Assembly (NCBI RefSeq): GCF_025854335.1
Contig: NZ_CP107716.1
Span: forward strand, 3,279,001 to 3,343,000
Source of the DNA: Pelagibacterium flavum
Lineage (GTDB): Bacteria; Pseudomonadota; Alphaproteobacteria; Rhizobiales; Devosiaceae
DNA: 64,000 nucleotides
Direction: 5' to 3'
The notes under the pieces are model-generated. The model was given only the letters and a program-made list of their open reading frames with translations. It made no database searches and was not told the origin of the DNA. Position numbers and translations under genes: made by a program. Shown in pieces: positions 33,055-40,846 of this stretch. Numbering within the stretch: the stretch's first letter is position 1; each line of letters starts with the position of its first letter.

Positions 33055-33261
33055 GCGCCTGGGCGCTTAGCGAGTGCCTGTTTGCTGCAAATCGGGGCGA
33101 CCGTCAAGTCGGGTGCAATGCCAGATGGGCCGCGCACCGCCGGCTTCCCAAAAAGTTTATCCTATCGCCGTTTCAGTTCTTTTGGCGCTTCCAGCGGCGA
33201 TCTCAGAGGTTCCGCTATGATGTCACAAAGGCAATTGCGGCAAAAAATCGGCATAGCGCTG

Positions 33262-33290
33262 TTGATATCGCGCTCTGTCGCGTCTATTAT
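33262..33290 (+). promoter_or_regulatory. Probable sigma-70 promoter of proVWX
   Basis: TTGATA (33262-33267), a 17-base spacer and TATTAT (33285-33290) form a good housekeeping-type promoter, 145 bases before the proV start. The rest of the 380-base gap (33055-33435) is AT-rich and contains no gene. The long untranslated leader could hold osmotic control, but no known motif is recognised. Confidence 0.55.
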
Positions 33291-33435
33291 CTTATATCAA
33301 CATTCTACCTCTGCACGATGACCGGCCAGCCTCTACATCGATTCTGGCTCGGTGTCTTTTTGTGTTCAACTGATATAGAACGAATACAAAGCGATATTTA
33401 CAGTCTTCGCGTGCGAATTTTCAACAAGGAGGCAC

Positions 33436-34695
33436 ATGGTAGTCAAGTTATCGGTACGAAACGTCTTCAAGGTCTTCGGCGAAAAGGCCGGCCCCGCACT
33501 GGACCTGCTCGAGAAGGGCAAATCCAAGGAGGAAATCCTTGAGCAGACGGGCGCCACGGTGGGCGTGCAGGATGCGAGCTTCGATGTGGACGAAGGGGAA
33601 ATCTTCGTTGTCATGGGACTCTCGGGCTCCGGCAAATCGACCCTGGTGCGCATGCTCAACGGTCTGATCCCGCCCACATCGGGCTCGATCATGATCGACG
33701 GCGAGGACGTGGCGAGCTGCTCGCAAGACCAGCTTCGTCGCATCAGGCGCGAAAAGATCACTATGGTGTTCCAGCACTTTGCGCTGTTTCCCCACTGGTC
33801 CGTCGCCGACAACGCCGCCTATGGCCTCAAGGTCAAGGGTGTCAAACCCGCCGAGCGGCGCGAGAGGGCGCTCAAATCTCTCGATCAGGTGGGGCTTACC
33901 GCCTGGGCCGACAGCCTTCCGTCCGAGCTTTCGGGTGGCATGCAGCAGCGCGTGGGGCTGGCCCGCGGGCTTGCGACCGGCCCCGAAGTGCTGCTCATGG
34001 ACGAGCCGTTCGGCGCGCTCGATCCACTGATCCGGCGCGAGATGCAGGACGAATTGCTGGCGCTGCAGAAAACGCTGAAAAAGACCATTGTCTTCATTAC
34101 CCACGATCTCAACGAAGCACTGCTGCTGGGCGACAAGATCGCCATCATGAAGGACGGCATGTTCGTTCAGGTGGGTACCGCCCAGGAGATCGTTTCCAAT
34201 CCGGCCGACGACTATGTTGCGGCCTTTGTGGCCGACATCGATCGCGGGCGCGTGTTTACCGCCGAAGACGTTTCCAATGATCCGGCGTCGGTCAAACTGG
34301 GCACCGACAATGCCGAGGACGCCATGCGGACCATGGAAGACCTCAACCGCAATGCGCTCTATGTGGTCGACGACAAGAACAACGTGGCCGGCATCGTCAC
34401 CTATCAGGATCTGGCGGCGGCAACGCTCGACAACGGCATGCCCAATCCGGTGCTCGAAGATGTGATGCTGACCGAGTTTCCCACCGCAGACGCCGACCAG
34501 CAGCTTAACGAGCTTTACGGCTCGGCCAGTGCGGGTCTGCCCATCGCGGTAACCGACGACAAGAACCGTCTAGTTGGCGTCGTCGAACCTGAGGATGTCT
34601 TCGCTCAGCTCTCGGGTGAGCCCGAAGATGGCGCGTCCGACACCCCGGTTCCGGGCCCTGACGCCACAGCACAAAAGGAGGGTACGCATGTTTAG
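33436..34695 (+). CDS. proV: Glycine betaine/proline ABC transporter ATPase with CBS domains
   Basis: A 419-residue ATPase of an osmoprotectant importer. Walker A GLSGSGKST lies at 61-69 and the signature LSGGMQQRVGLARGL near 168, with Walker B VLLMDEPFGALDPL following. The C-terminal 130 residues contain two CBS repeats ('NALYVVDDKNNVAGIVTYQD' and 'GLPIAVTDDKNRLVGVVEPE'), which in OpuA-type ATPases sense ionic strength and gate transport. A 23-residue acidic, Pro-rich tail follows. AGGAGG precedes ATG 33436. Its stop overlaps the proW start by 8 bases. Confidence 0.93.
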   Translation: MVVKLSVRNVFKVFGEKAGPALDLLEKGKSKEEILEQTGATVGVQDASFDVDEGEIFVVMGLSGSGKSTLVRMLNGLIPPTSGSIMIDGEDVASCSQDQLRRIRREKITMVFQHFALFPHWSVADNAAYGLKVKGVKPAERRERALKSLDQVGLTAWADSLPSELSGGMQQRVGLARGLATGPEVLLMDEPFGALDPLIRREMQDELLALQKTLKKTIVFITHDLNEALLLGDKIAIMKDGMFVQVGTAQEIVSNPADDYVAAFVADIDRGRVFTAEDVSNDPASVKLGTDNAEDAMRTMEDLNRNALYVVDDKNNVAGIVTYQDLAAATLDNGMPNPVLEDVMLTEFPTADADQQLNELYGSASAGLPIAVTDDKNRLVGVVEPEDVFAQLSGEPEDGASDTPVPGPDATAQKEGTHV

Positions 34696-35620
34696 TCCCG
34701 GCGATCTCCTCATCATACCGTTCGACGACTGGATCAACGATTTCGTACGCGGGTGGCTGGTGCCCAATTTCCGGCCTGCCTTCCGCGCCGCGCAAGTGCC
34801 GATCACCATGGTGCTCAATGCGCTCGACGACTTCTTCAACTTCGTGCCGATGCTACTCACAACCGGCGTTTTCGCGCTGGCAGCGTGGAAATGGGCGGGT
34901 CGCGGCATGGCGATTTTCACGCTGATCGGCTTTGCCTTCATCGACATGATCGGGCTGTGGCCCGAGACCATGACGACGCTGGCCATGATCATCACATCGG
35001 TGCTGTTCTGTGCCGTGATCGGTATTCCGGTGGGGATTCTGGCGGCGCGCAGCAACATGACCTGGAAAATCGTGCGGCCGATCCTCGATATCATGCAGAC
35101 GATCCCGTCATTTGTTTATCTCGTGCCCATCGTCATGCTGTTCGGCGTGGGCATGGCGCCGGGCATCATCGCGACGATCATTTTTGCGCTGCCGCCTATT
35201 ATCCGGCTGACCAATCTTGGCATCCGCAATGTGCGCGGCGATCTGATCGAAGCGGCGCAGGCGTTCGGTTCGACCGGATGGCAAATGCTGATCGATCTGC
35301 AGATACCGCTGGCACTGCGCACCATCATGGCGGGTCTCAACCAGACGTTGATGCTGGCGCTTTCGATGGTGGTCATTGCCGCGCTGATCGGCGCCGGCGG
35401 TCTGGGCCTTGTGGTCAACACGGGCCTTGGACGGCTCGATGTAGGCGGCGCAACAGCAGGCGGGGTGGGGATCGTGATCCTTGCCATCGTTCTGGACCGC
35501 ATCACGCAGGGGCTGGGCGAAAAGAACGCCGGCAATACGGTTTCCCTGCGCCAGGTGCTGGTTAACCTCATTCGCTTTCGGGGCACGCAGCCCCTGGGTG
35601 AACCCAAGAAGGCGGGCTGA
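34688..35620 (+). CDS. proW: Glycine betaine/proline ABC transporter permease
   Basis: A 310-residue permease of the ProW/OpuAB type with about six membrane helices and the BPD-transport coupling loop 'VRGDLIEAAQAFGSTGWQML' near residue 190. An amphipathic N-terminal segment ('IIPFDDWINDFVRGW') is characteristic of this subfamily. ATG 34688 lies inside the end of proV, after a GGAGGG site, so translation is coupled. Two hairpins at its end separate it from proX. Confidence 0.93.
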   Translation: MFSPGDLLIIPFDDWINDFVRGWLVPNFRPAFRAAQVPITMVLNALDDFFNFVPMLLTTGVFALAAWKWAGRGMAIFTLIGFAFIDMIGLWPETMTTLAMIITSVLFCAVIGIPVGILAARSNMTWKIVRPILDIMQTIPSFVYLVPIVMLFGVGMAPGIIATIIFALPPIIRLTNLGIRNVRGDLIEAAQAFGSTGWQMLIDLQIPLALRTIMAGLNQTLMLALSMVVIAALIGAGGLGLVVNTGLGRLDVGGATAGGVGIVILAIVLDRITQGLGEKNAGNTVSLRQVLVNLIRFRGTQPLGEPKKAG

Positions 35621-35660
35621 CCCGCCCCTTCCATGATGCGGCGGCATGACGTGCCGCCGC
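35611..35660 (+). other. Two stem-loops between proW and proX
   Basis: The first, GGCGGG-CTGA-CCCGCC (35611-35626), covers the proW stop codon. The second has a perfect 9-bp stem, GCGGCGGCA (35638-35646) with TGCCGCCGC (35652-35660), and a TGACG loop. No long T-run follows. They may set the proW to proX ratio by mRNA processing or stability (inference). Confidence 0.65.
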
Positions 35661-35750
35661 TTCTATCGCCTGAGCTCAATTCGCACAGGCTTTTCGCACG
35701 GGCTCTGCCCGTCCATCTGAAGACCAAAAGAAAGAGGAGACTAAAGCATC

Positions 35751-36767
35751 ATGTTCAGTCTCAAAAATACTCTCGCATCGCTGTCCGCCATTGCCCTTCT
35801 GGGCACTGCGCCGGTCGCTGCCATCGCTCAGGACAATCCCGGCGAAGGCGTTACCGTCAACATGGCACAGGCGACATGGGATACCGGCTGGTTCCATGCC
35901 GAAATCTACCGCCAGCTTCTCGAAGAGCTCGGCTATGAGGTTCCCCAGATCACCACGCTGGACAACCCGCCGTTCTATCAGTCGGTCGCTCAGGGCGACA
36001 TGGACCTGTGGGTCAATGGCTGGTTCCCGCTGCACAACACCTATGAGGATACATACAGCCAGGGTGCTGAACTGGTGGGTGCGGTCGCCGAAGGCGGCGC
36101 GCTGGAAGGCTATCTGGTCAACTCCTCGGCCATCGAAGAGTTCGGCATCACCTCGCTTGAAGATTTCAAGCGTGATGAAGTGAAGGAAGCGTTCGACCGC
36201 AATGGCGACGGCCTTGCCGATCTGGTCGCCTGTCCTCCGGGCTGGGGCTGCGAGATCAACATCGAACACCATCTCGATGCCTATGATCTGCGCGATCACA
36301 TCAACCCCATCAAGGCCGGCTATGCCGCTTCGATGGCCGATGCGGTTGCAGCCTATGAATCGGGCGAAAACATCCTGTTTTACACATGGACTCCGAACTG
36401 GACCGTCAACGAGCTGGTCCCGGGCGAAGACGTGATGTGGATCGAGGTTCCCGAGGTCGATCTTCCCGACATGAGCCTTGCAGATGCCGCGACCATCGAG
36501 GGCGTCGAAGGGTGTGTGAACGATCCGTGCATGCTGGGCTTCCCGGCCAATGATATCGTTCCGGTCGTGAACTCGGAATTCCTGGGTGAGAACCCCGCCG
36601 TTGGCGCACTGCTTGAAGCGGTTGAAATTCCGCTCGGCGACATCTTTGCCCAGAACGCGGCGATGAACGCTGGCGACGACGACATCGAAGCCCAGGCCGC
36701 TCAGTGGATCGAAGACAATCGCGACGCCGTCGACGGCTGGCTCGAAGGCGCACGCGCCGCTTCGTAA
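35751..36767 (+). CDS. proX: Glycine betaine-binding periplasmic protein
   Basis: A 338-residue OpuAC-type binding protein. The signal peptide is residues 1-26 (cleavage near AIA-Q). Binding-cleft segments typical of the family are 'VNMAQATWDTGWFHAEIYRQ', 'DLWVNGWFPLHNTYEDTY' and 'LFYTWTPNWTVNELVPGEDV', with the Trp residues that cage the quaternary amine. A DRNGDGLADL calcium-loop-like insert precedes a Cys pair (ACPPGWGC). The mature protein is strongly acidic. It is the last gene of proVWX and is followed by a clear terminator. Confidence 0.93.
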   Translation: MFSLKNTLASLSAIALLGTAPVAAIAQDNPGEGVTVNMAQATWDTGWFHAEIYRQLLEELGYEVPQITTLDNPPFYQSVAQGDMDLWVNGWFPLHNTYEDTYSQGAELVGAVAEGGALEGYLVNSSAIEEFGITSLEDFKRDEVKEAFDRNGDGLADLVACPPGWGCEINIEHHLDAYDLRDHINPIKAGYAASMADAVAAYESGENILFYTWTPNWTVNELVPGEDVMWIEVPEVDLPDMSLADAATIEGVEGCVNDPCMLGFPANDIVPVVNSEFLGENPAVGALLEAVEIPLGDIFAQNAAMNAGDDDIEAQAAQWIEDNRDAVDGWLEGARAAS

Positions 36768-36795
36768 GCGACGCCAAAGCGCTCAAGAATGCGAG

Positions 36796-36822
36796 AAGGC
36801 CGGGGTTCGCCCCGGCCTTTTT
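36796..36822 (+). terminator. Rho-independent terminator of proVWX
   Basis: A perfect 10-bp stem, AAGGCCGGGG with CCCCGGCCTT around a TTCG tetraloop, followed by TTTTTCG. It lies 29 bases after the proX stop and also sits just past the end of the converging dCTP deaminase gene. Confidence 0.9.
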
Positions 36823-36824
36823 CG

Positions 36825-37928
36825 TTAGGGATAGGGTTTGAAGTGCTTGGAGAGTTTCAGGCTCTGGGCCTGATAGTTCGATCCCAGGGCCGAGCCGTAG
36901 AGCATCTTTGGGCGCTCAGCCATCTTCTCGTAAATCAGCCGCCCGATGGTCTGGCCGTGACCCAGAAGGAAGGGCACTTCGCGGCTACGGACTTCAAGCA
37001 CAGCGCGAGACCCGGTGCCGCCGGCAGCCGAGTGCCCGAAGCCGGGATCGAAAAAGCCGGCATAATGGACGCGGAATTCACCGACCAGGGGATCGAAGGG
37101 CACCATTTCGGCGGCATAGTCGGGCGGAACGTGCACGCTCTCACGCGAGACGAGAATATAGAATTCGTCGGGGTCGAGGATCAGCTCGCCCGAGCCGCGA
37201 TTGACCAAGGGGTCCCAATAGTCGAGGACGTCGAGCGCGTTCTTTTTGTCGACATCAACAACTGCGGTATGGCGCTTGGAGCGGAAGCCGATCAGGCCCG
37301 ATCGGCCTTCGCCGATCAGATCGATCGACAGCGAGACCCCCTCGCCCACATCCATGTTGGGATCGAAAACCAGCGTCTGTTCGGCGTGCAGGGCCTTGTG
37401 GCCAGCGGCGTCGAGCCGCGCGTCTCCGACCCGGAACCGCATCTGGGACAGGCGCGAGCCGGTGCGCACCAGAACCGGGAAGGTGCGGGGGGAAATTTCG
37501 AGATAGAGCGCGCCCTTGTATCCGGCGGGAACGATGTCGAAGCTGCGCGCGGCATCGGAAATGACGCGGGTGAAGATATCGAGCCGACCCGTCGAGGATT
37601 TTGGATTGGCCGACGCGCTGACCTCATCGGGCAGATCGAGGCTTTCGAGGAGCGGCACGATATAGACGCAGCCGCGTTCGAGCACCGCGCCTTTGGTCAG
37701 ATCGATCTCGTGGAGCTTTAGCGTTTCAATGCGCTCGGTGACGGTCTTACCCGGACCGGGCAGAAAGCTCGAACGCACGCGAAAGGCGGTTTCGCCCAAC
37801 CGCAGATCAAGGCTGGCGGGCTGGATCTGATCGTGGTCATAGGGCCGCCCGGCGCTGATCGCACCCTGATCGGACAAATTCTGGATCAGCCGGGTGGAAA
37901 ACACCCCGGTTGGCCAAGTGTTGGTCAT
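36825..37928 (-). CDS. dcd: 2'-deoxycytidine 5'-triphosphate deaminase (long form)
   Basis: A 367-residue enzyme making dUTP from dCTP for thymidylate synthesis. It is about twice the length of E. coli Dcd and appears as two related trimeric-dUTPase-like halves, the long form typical of alphaproteobacteria. First-half signatures are 'QPASLDLRLGETAFRVRSSF' and SASANPKSSTGRLDIFTRV. Second-half features are 'AEMVPFDPLVGEFRVHYAGF', then DPGFGHSAAGG. The start is ATG 37928 (GGGGAT upstream); the frame extends to 37949 (TTG). It is divergent from metZ. Confidence 0.9.
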   Translation of the reverse strand: MTNTWPTGVFSTRLIQNLSDQGAISAGRPYDHDQIQPASLDLRLGETAFRVRSSFLPGPGKTVTERIETLKLHEIDLTKGAVLERGCVYIVPLLESLDLPDEVSASANPKSSTGRLDIFTRVISDAARSFDIVPAGYKGALYLEISPRTFPVLVRTGSRLSQMRFRVGDARLDAAGHKALHAEQTLVFDPNMDVGEGVSLSIDLIGEGRSGLIGFRSKRHTAVVDVDKKNALDVLDYWDPLVNRGSGELILDPDEFYILVSRESVHVPPDYAAEMVPFDPLVGEFRVHYAGFFDPGFGHSAAGGTGSRAVLEVRSREVPFLLGHGQTIGRLIYEKMAERPKMLYGSALGSNYQAQSLKLSKHFKPYP

Positions 37929-38023
37929 ATCCCCATGCGCCTCATGCAAACCCTTTGGACTGGCTTAGCAATTGAGGCGATTGACGCCAAGCGCCATTTG
38001 GGGGTAACTCAGTGCTGACCGCG

Positions 38024-38096
38024 TTTATGGCGCGGTTGGTGGTGATTTGGCCGGTCCGATTGCAGACCACCTAAAACAAGACTGCTAAAGTGACCA
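38024..38096 (+). promoter_or_regulatory. SAM-II riboswitch of metZ
   Basis: Matches the SAM-II (metA) motif of alphaproteobacteria: GGTGGTGATTTGG at 38038-38050, a P1 stem of GGTGGT (38038-38043) with ACCACC (38066-38071), the A-rich strand CTAAAACAAG, and GCTAAAG at 38084-38090, which forms the pseudoknot. S-adenosylmethionine binding should lower expression of metZ. A candidate -35 TTGACG (37981-37986) lies upstream. Confidence 0.9.
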
Positions 38097-38101
38097 GTTC
38101 G

Positions 38102-38130
38102 AACCGGCCGCATCGCGCGCCGGTTTTTTC
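38102..38130 (+). terminator. Intrinsic terminator in the metZ leader
   Basis: AACCGGC (38102-38108) pairs with GCCGGTT (38119-38125) around a 10-base loop, followed by TTTTC. It lies 6 bases after the riboswitch and 16 before the metZ start. It may be the output of the riboswitch (transcription attenuation). The alternative is that it only reads through, with control at translation. Confidence 0.7.
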
Positions 38131-38145
38131 GTTTGAGGTAGACCC

Positions 38146-39354
38146 ATGTCGGACAGGACCAGCAACCCGCTCTTCGATCACAAGCACCGCAAGGCGCAGA
38201 CGATGATGGTGCATGGCGGCATGGAACGCTCCCAGCATGGGGAGACCTCAGAAGCGATCTTTTTCAATTCCGGTTTCGTCTATCCCACTTCAGGGAGTGC
38301 CGAAGCGCGTTTCAAGGGCGAGGAGCCCGGCCACATCTATTCGCGCTTTTCCAACCCGACAGTGGAAATGTTCCAACAGAGGGCCGCGCTGCTCGAAGGC
38401 GCCGAAGCCGCGCGGGCGACGGCGACCGGCATGGCGGCAGTGACGACCGCAGTCATGAGCCAGCTTCGGGCCGGCGACCACGTGGTTGCGGCGCGCGCCT
38501 TGTTCGGTGGGTGCCGGTTCGTGGTCGAGACCTATATGCCGCGCTGGGGCGTTGAATCGACGCTCGTCGATGGCCGCGATCCGGAAAATTTCGCGCGCGC
38601 CATGCGGCCAAACACCAAGGTGGTGTTTATCGAAACCCCGACCAACCCTACCCTTGAGCTGGTGGACATCAAGGCCGTCGCCGAGATTGCCCATGCCCAT
38701 AATGCCGTTCTGATCGTCGACAACGTCTTTGCCACGCCCATCTGGCAGAAGCCGCTGGAGCTGGGGGCCGACTTGGTCACCTATTCAGCCACCAAGCATA
38801 TCGACGGCCAGGGCCGGGCGATGGGCGGGTTGATCCTGGGCAGCAAGGAGCTGATCGAAGCCGATGTGCACACCATCATCCGTCAGACCGGCCCTTCGAT
38901 CTCACCGTTCAATGCCTGGGTGCTGCTCAAGGGGCTCGAGACCTTGTCGCTGCGCGTCAAGGCGATGACCGAGAACGCGGCGAAAATCGCCGACTTCCTG
39001 GCGGGTCACCCCAAGATCGAGTCCATTTCCTATCCCTTCCATCCCTCCCATCCACAATATGAGTTGGCGAAACGGCAGATGGGCGGCGGCTCGACGCTGG
39101 TGGCGCTGACGCCAAAGGGCGGCAAGCAGGCTGCATTTGCCCTGGCCGATGCGCTGGCGATCATTGCGATTTCCAACAATCTGGGCGATGCCAAATCGAT
39201 CATTTCCCATCCCGCAACGACCACACATCAGCGTTTCACGCCGGAAGAGAAGGTGGAGATGGACATCACCGAAGGCCTGCTGCGGCTTTCGGTTGGGCTG
39301 GAGGATGCCGATGATCTGATTGCCGACCTTTCGTTCGGTCTCGATCAGGTCTAG
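38146..39354 (+). CDS. metZ: O-succinylhomoserine sulfhydrylase
   Basis: A 402-residue pyridoxal-phosphate enzyme of the Cys/Met metabolism family that makes homocysteine directly from O-succinylhomoserine and sulfide. The PLP lysine is Lys217 in YSATKHIDGQ. 'YSRFSNPTVEMFQQRAALLE' lies near 65-84 and 'ETPTNPTLELVDI' near 163-175. GAGGTAG precedes ATG 38146. Control by a SAM-II riboswitch directly upstream matches its place in methionine synthesis. Sequence alone cannot fully separate succinyl- from acetyl-homoserine use. Confidence 0.92.
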   Translation: MSDRTSNPLFDHKHRKAQTMMVHGGMERSQHGETSEAIFFNSGFVYPTSGSAEARFKGEEPGHIYSRFSNPTVEMFQQRAALLEGAEAARATATGMAAVTTAVMSQLRAGDHVVAARALFGGCRFVVETYMPRWGVESTLVDGRDPENFARAMRPNTKVVFIETPTNPTLELVDIKAVAEIAHAHNAVLIVDNVFATPIWQKPLELGADLVTYSATKHIDGQGRAMGGLILGSKELIEADVHTIIRQTGPSISPFNAWVLLKGLETLSLRVKAMTENAAKIADFLAGHPKIESISYPFHPSHPQYELAKRQMGGGSTLVALTPKGGKQAAFALADALAIIAISNNLGDAKSIISHPATTTHQRFTPEEKVEMDITEGLLRLSVGLEDADDLIADLSFGLDQV

Positions 39355-39396
39355 TCTTCATTCTTCTTCAAGCGATAGGGCGCAGCGCAGTCGGGC

Positions 39397-40842
39397 ATGG
39401 ATTTCCGCACGATCTTTTCGGCCATCGGCGCGCTCACGGCGGCGCTCGGTTTTGCCATGCTGCTGCCTGCCCTGGCCGATCTGGTTGTGGGCAATGATGA
39501 CTGGCTGGTGTTTCTCACGGCCTCGCTGATCACCATGATCTTCGGGGCGGGGCTGTGGGCTTCATCGAGTGGGCACAAGTCCGAACTCAATCTGCGTCAG
39601 GCCTTCCTGATGACGGTTTCGATCTGGGTCGTGCTCACCATCTTCGGGGCGCTGCCGCTCTACATGTCCAATCTGGGCCTGAGCGTTACCGACGCCATGT
39701 TCGAGGCGATGTCGGGAATAACCACCACCGGTTCGACCGTCATCACCACATTGGACACCACCGCGCCCGGTATCCTGCTCTGGCGGGGCTTGCTGCAATG
39801 GTTCGGGGGGCTCGGCGTTGTGGTGATGGCTATTGCCGTTCTGCCCATGTTGCGGGTGGGCGGCATGCAGATGTTTCGCGCCGAAGCGTTCGAGACGCCC
39901 GACAAGATCCTTCCCGCCGCCGCCCAGATCGCCACGGCCATGGTGATTGTCTATTGCATCCTGACCTTTGCCTGTGCGGTCGCCTACTGGGTGGCCGGCA
40001 TGGGGGCGTTCGATGCTGTTGCCCATTCGCTTTCCACGGTTGCCACCGGCGGGTTTTCCACCCGCGATGCGTCGCTGGGCGCATTCGAGCAGCCCGCCAT
40101 CCACTACGTTTCGGTGGTGTTCATGATCCTGGGCGCACTGCCCTTCGTGCTTTATGTGGGCATGCTGCAAGGCTCATTTAAACAGCTGTTCCGAGATTCA
40201 CAGGTGCGCCTGTTTCTCTACCTCGTCGGGTTGGCGACGCTGATCGTGGTGTTTGTTCAAATGGCCGGTGACATCGCTCGCGGCGAACAAGCGTTTCGGC
40301 ACGGGCTGTTTTCGGTGGTTTCGATCATGACGGGCAGCGGATTCGGGGTGGCCGATTTTTCGGCCTGGGGACCGCTGGCGGCATCGCTGTTCTTTGTCAT
40401 CATGTTCATTGGCGGCTGCACCGGCTCGACATCGTGCGGCATCAAGATCTTCCGGTTTCAGGTGCTGGCGCGCGATCTTTACCAGCATATTCGCGAGATC
40501 GTTTTTCCCTCGCTGGTCTATGTCAAACGCTACAATGGCCGCCCGCTGCCCGATACGGTTTCGACATCGGTGCAGAGTTTCGTCTTTATCTATTTTTCGA
40601 GCTTCCTTTTGCTCGCGGTGCTGCTTTCACTGTCGGGTCTTGAACCGCTGGACGCGCTGGGCGCGGCGGCGACGGCGATTTCCAATGTCGGACCCGCGCT
40701 CAGCCCCGAATTGGGGCCGGCGGGAAGTTTTGCGGGCGTTTCCGATGTTACCAAGTGGCTTTTGACCATCGGCATGCTTGTGGGACGGCTCGAAGTGCTG
40801 ATGGTGCTCGTGCTGTTCACGCCGCGCTTCTGGCGCGCCTGA
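39397..40842 (+). CDS. trkH: TrkH-family potassium uptake protein
   Basis: A 481-residue potassium-translocating membrane subunit. Four pore-loop repeats with filter glycines are visible: SGITTTGSTV near 106, STVATGGFST near 221, SIMTGSGFGV near 310 and TAISNVGPAL near 425. The Gly-rich intramembrane gate loop GGCTGSTSCGIKIFRF lies near 340. It needs a TrkA-type NAD-binding partner, which is not in this window. Potassium uptake is the early response to osmotic shock, which fits the nearby betaine transporter. Start is ATG 39397. Its tail is 4 bases from the converging RND gene. Confidence 0.93.
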   Translation: MDFRTIFSAIGALTAALGFAMLLPALADLVVGNDDWLVFLTASLITMIFGAGLWASSSGHKSELNLRQAFLMTVSIWVVLTIFGALPLYMSNLGLSVTDAMFEAMSGITTTGSTVITTLDTTAPGILLWRGLLQWFGGLGVVVMAIAVLPMLRVGGMQMFRAEAFETPDKILPAAAQIATAMVIVYCILTFACAVAYWVAGMGAFDAVAHSLSTVATGGFSTRDASLGAFEQPAIHYVSVVFMILGALPFVLYVGMLQGSFKQLFRDSQVRLFLYLVGLATLIVVFVQMAGDIARGEQAFRHGLFSVVSIMTGSGFGVADFSAWGPLAASLFFVIMFIGGCTGSTSCGIKIFRFQVLARDLYQHIREIVFPSLVYVKRYNGRPLPDTVSTSVQSFVFIYFSSFLLLAVLLSLSGLEPLDALGAAATAISNVGPALSPELGPAGSFAGVSDVTKWLLTIGMLVGRLEVLMVLVLFTPRFWRA

Positions 40843-40846
40843 GGAC

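Noticed and set aside
33018..33542. Open frame over the tRNA-Gly and proV leader
   Set aside because: It runs through the tRNA gene and the promoter and ends inside proV in the wrong frame.
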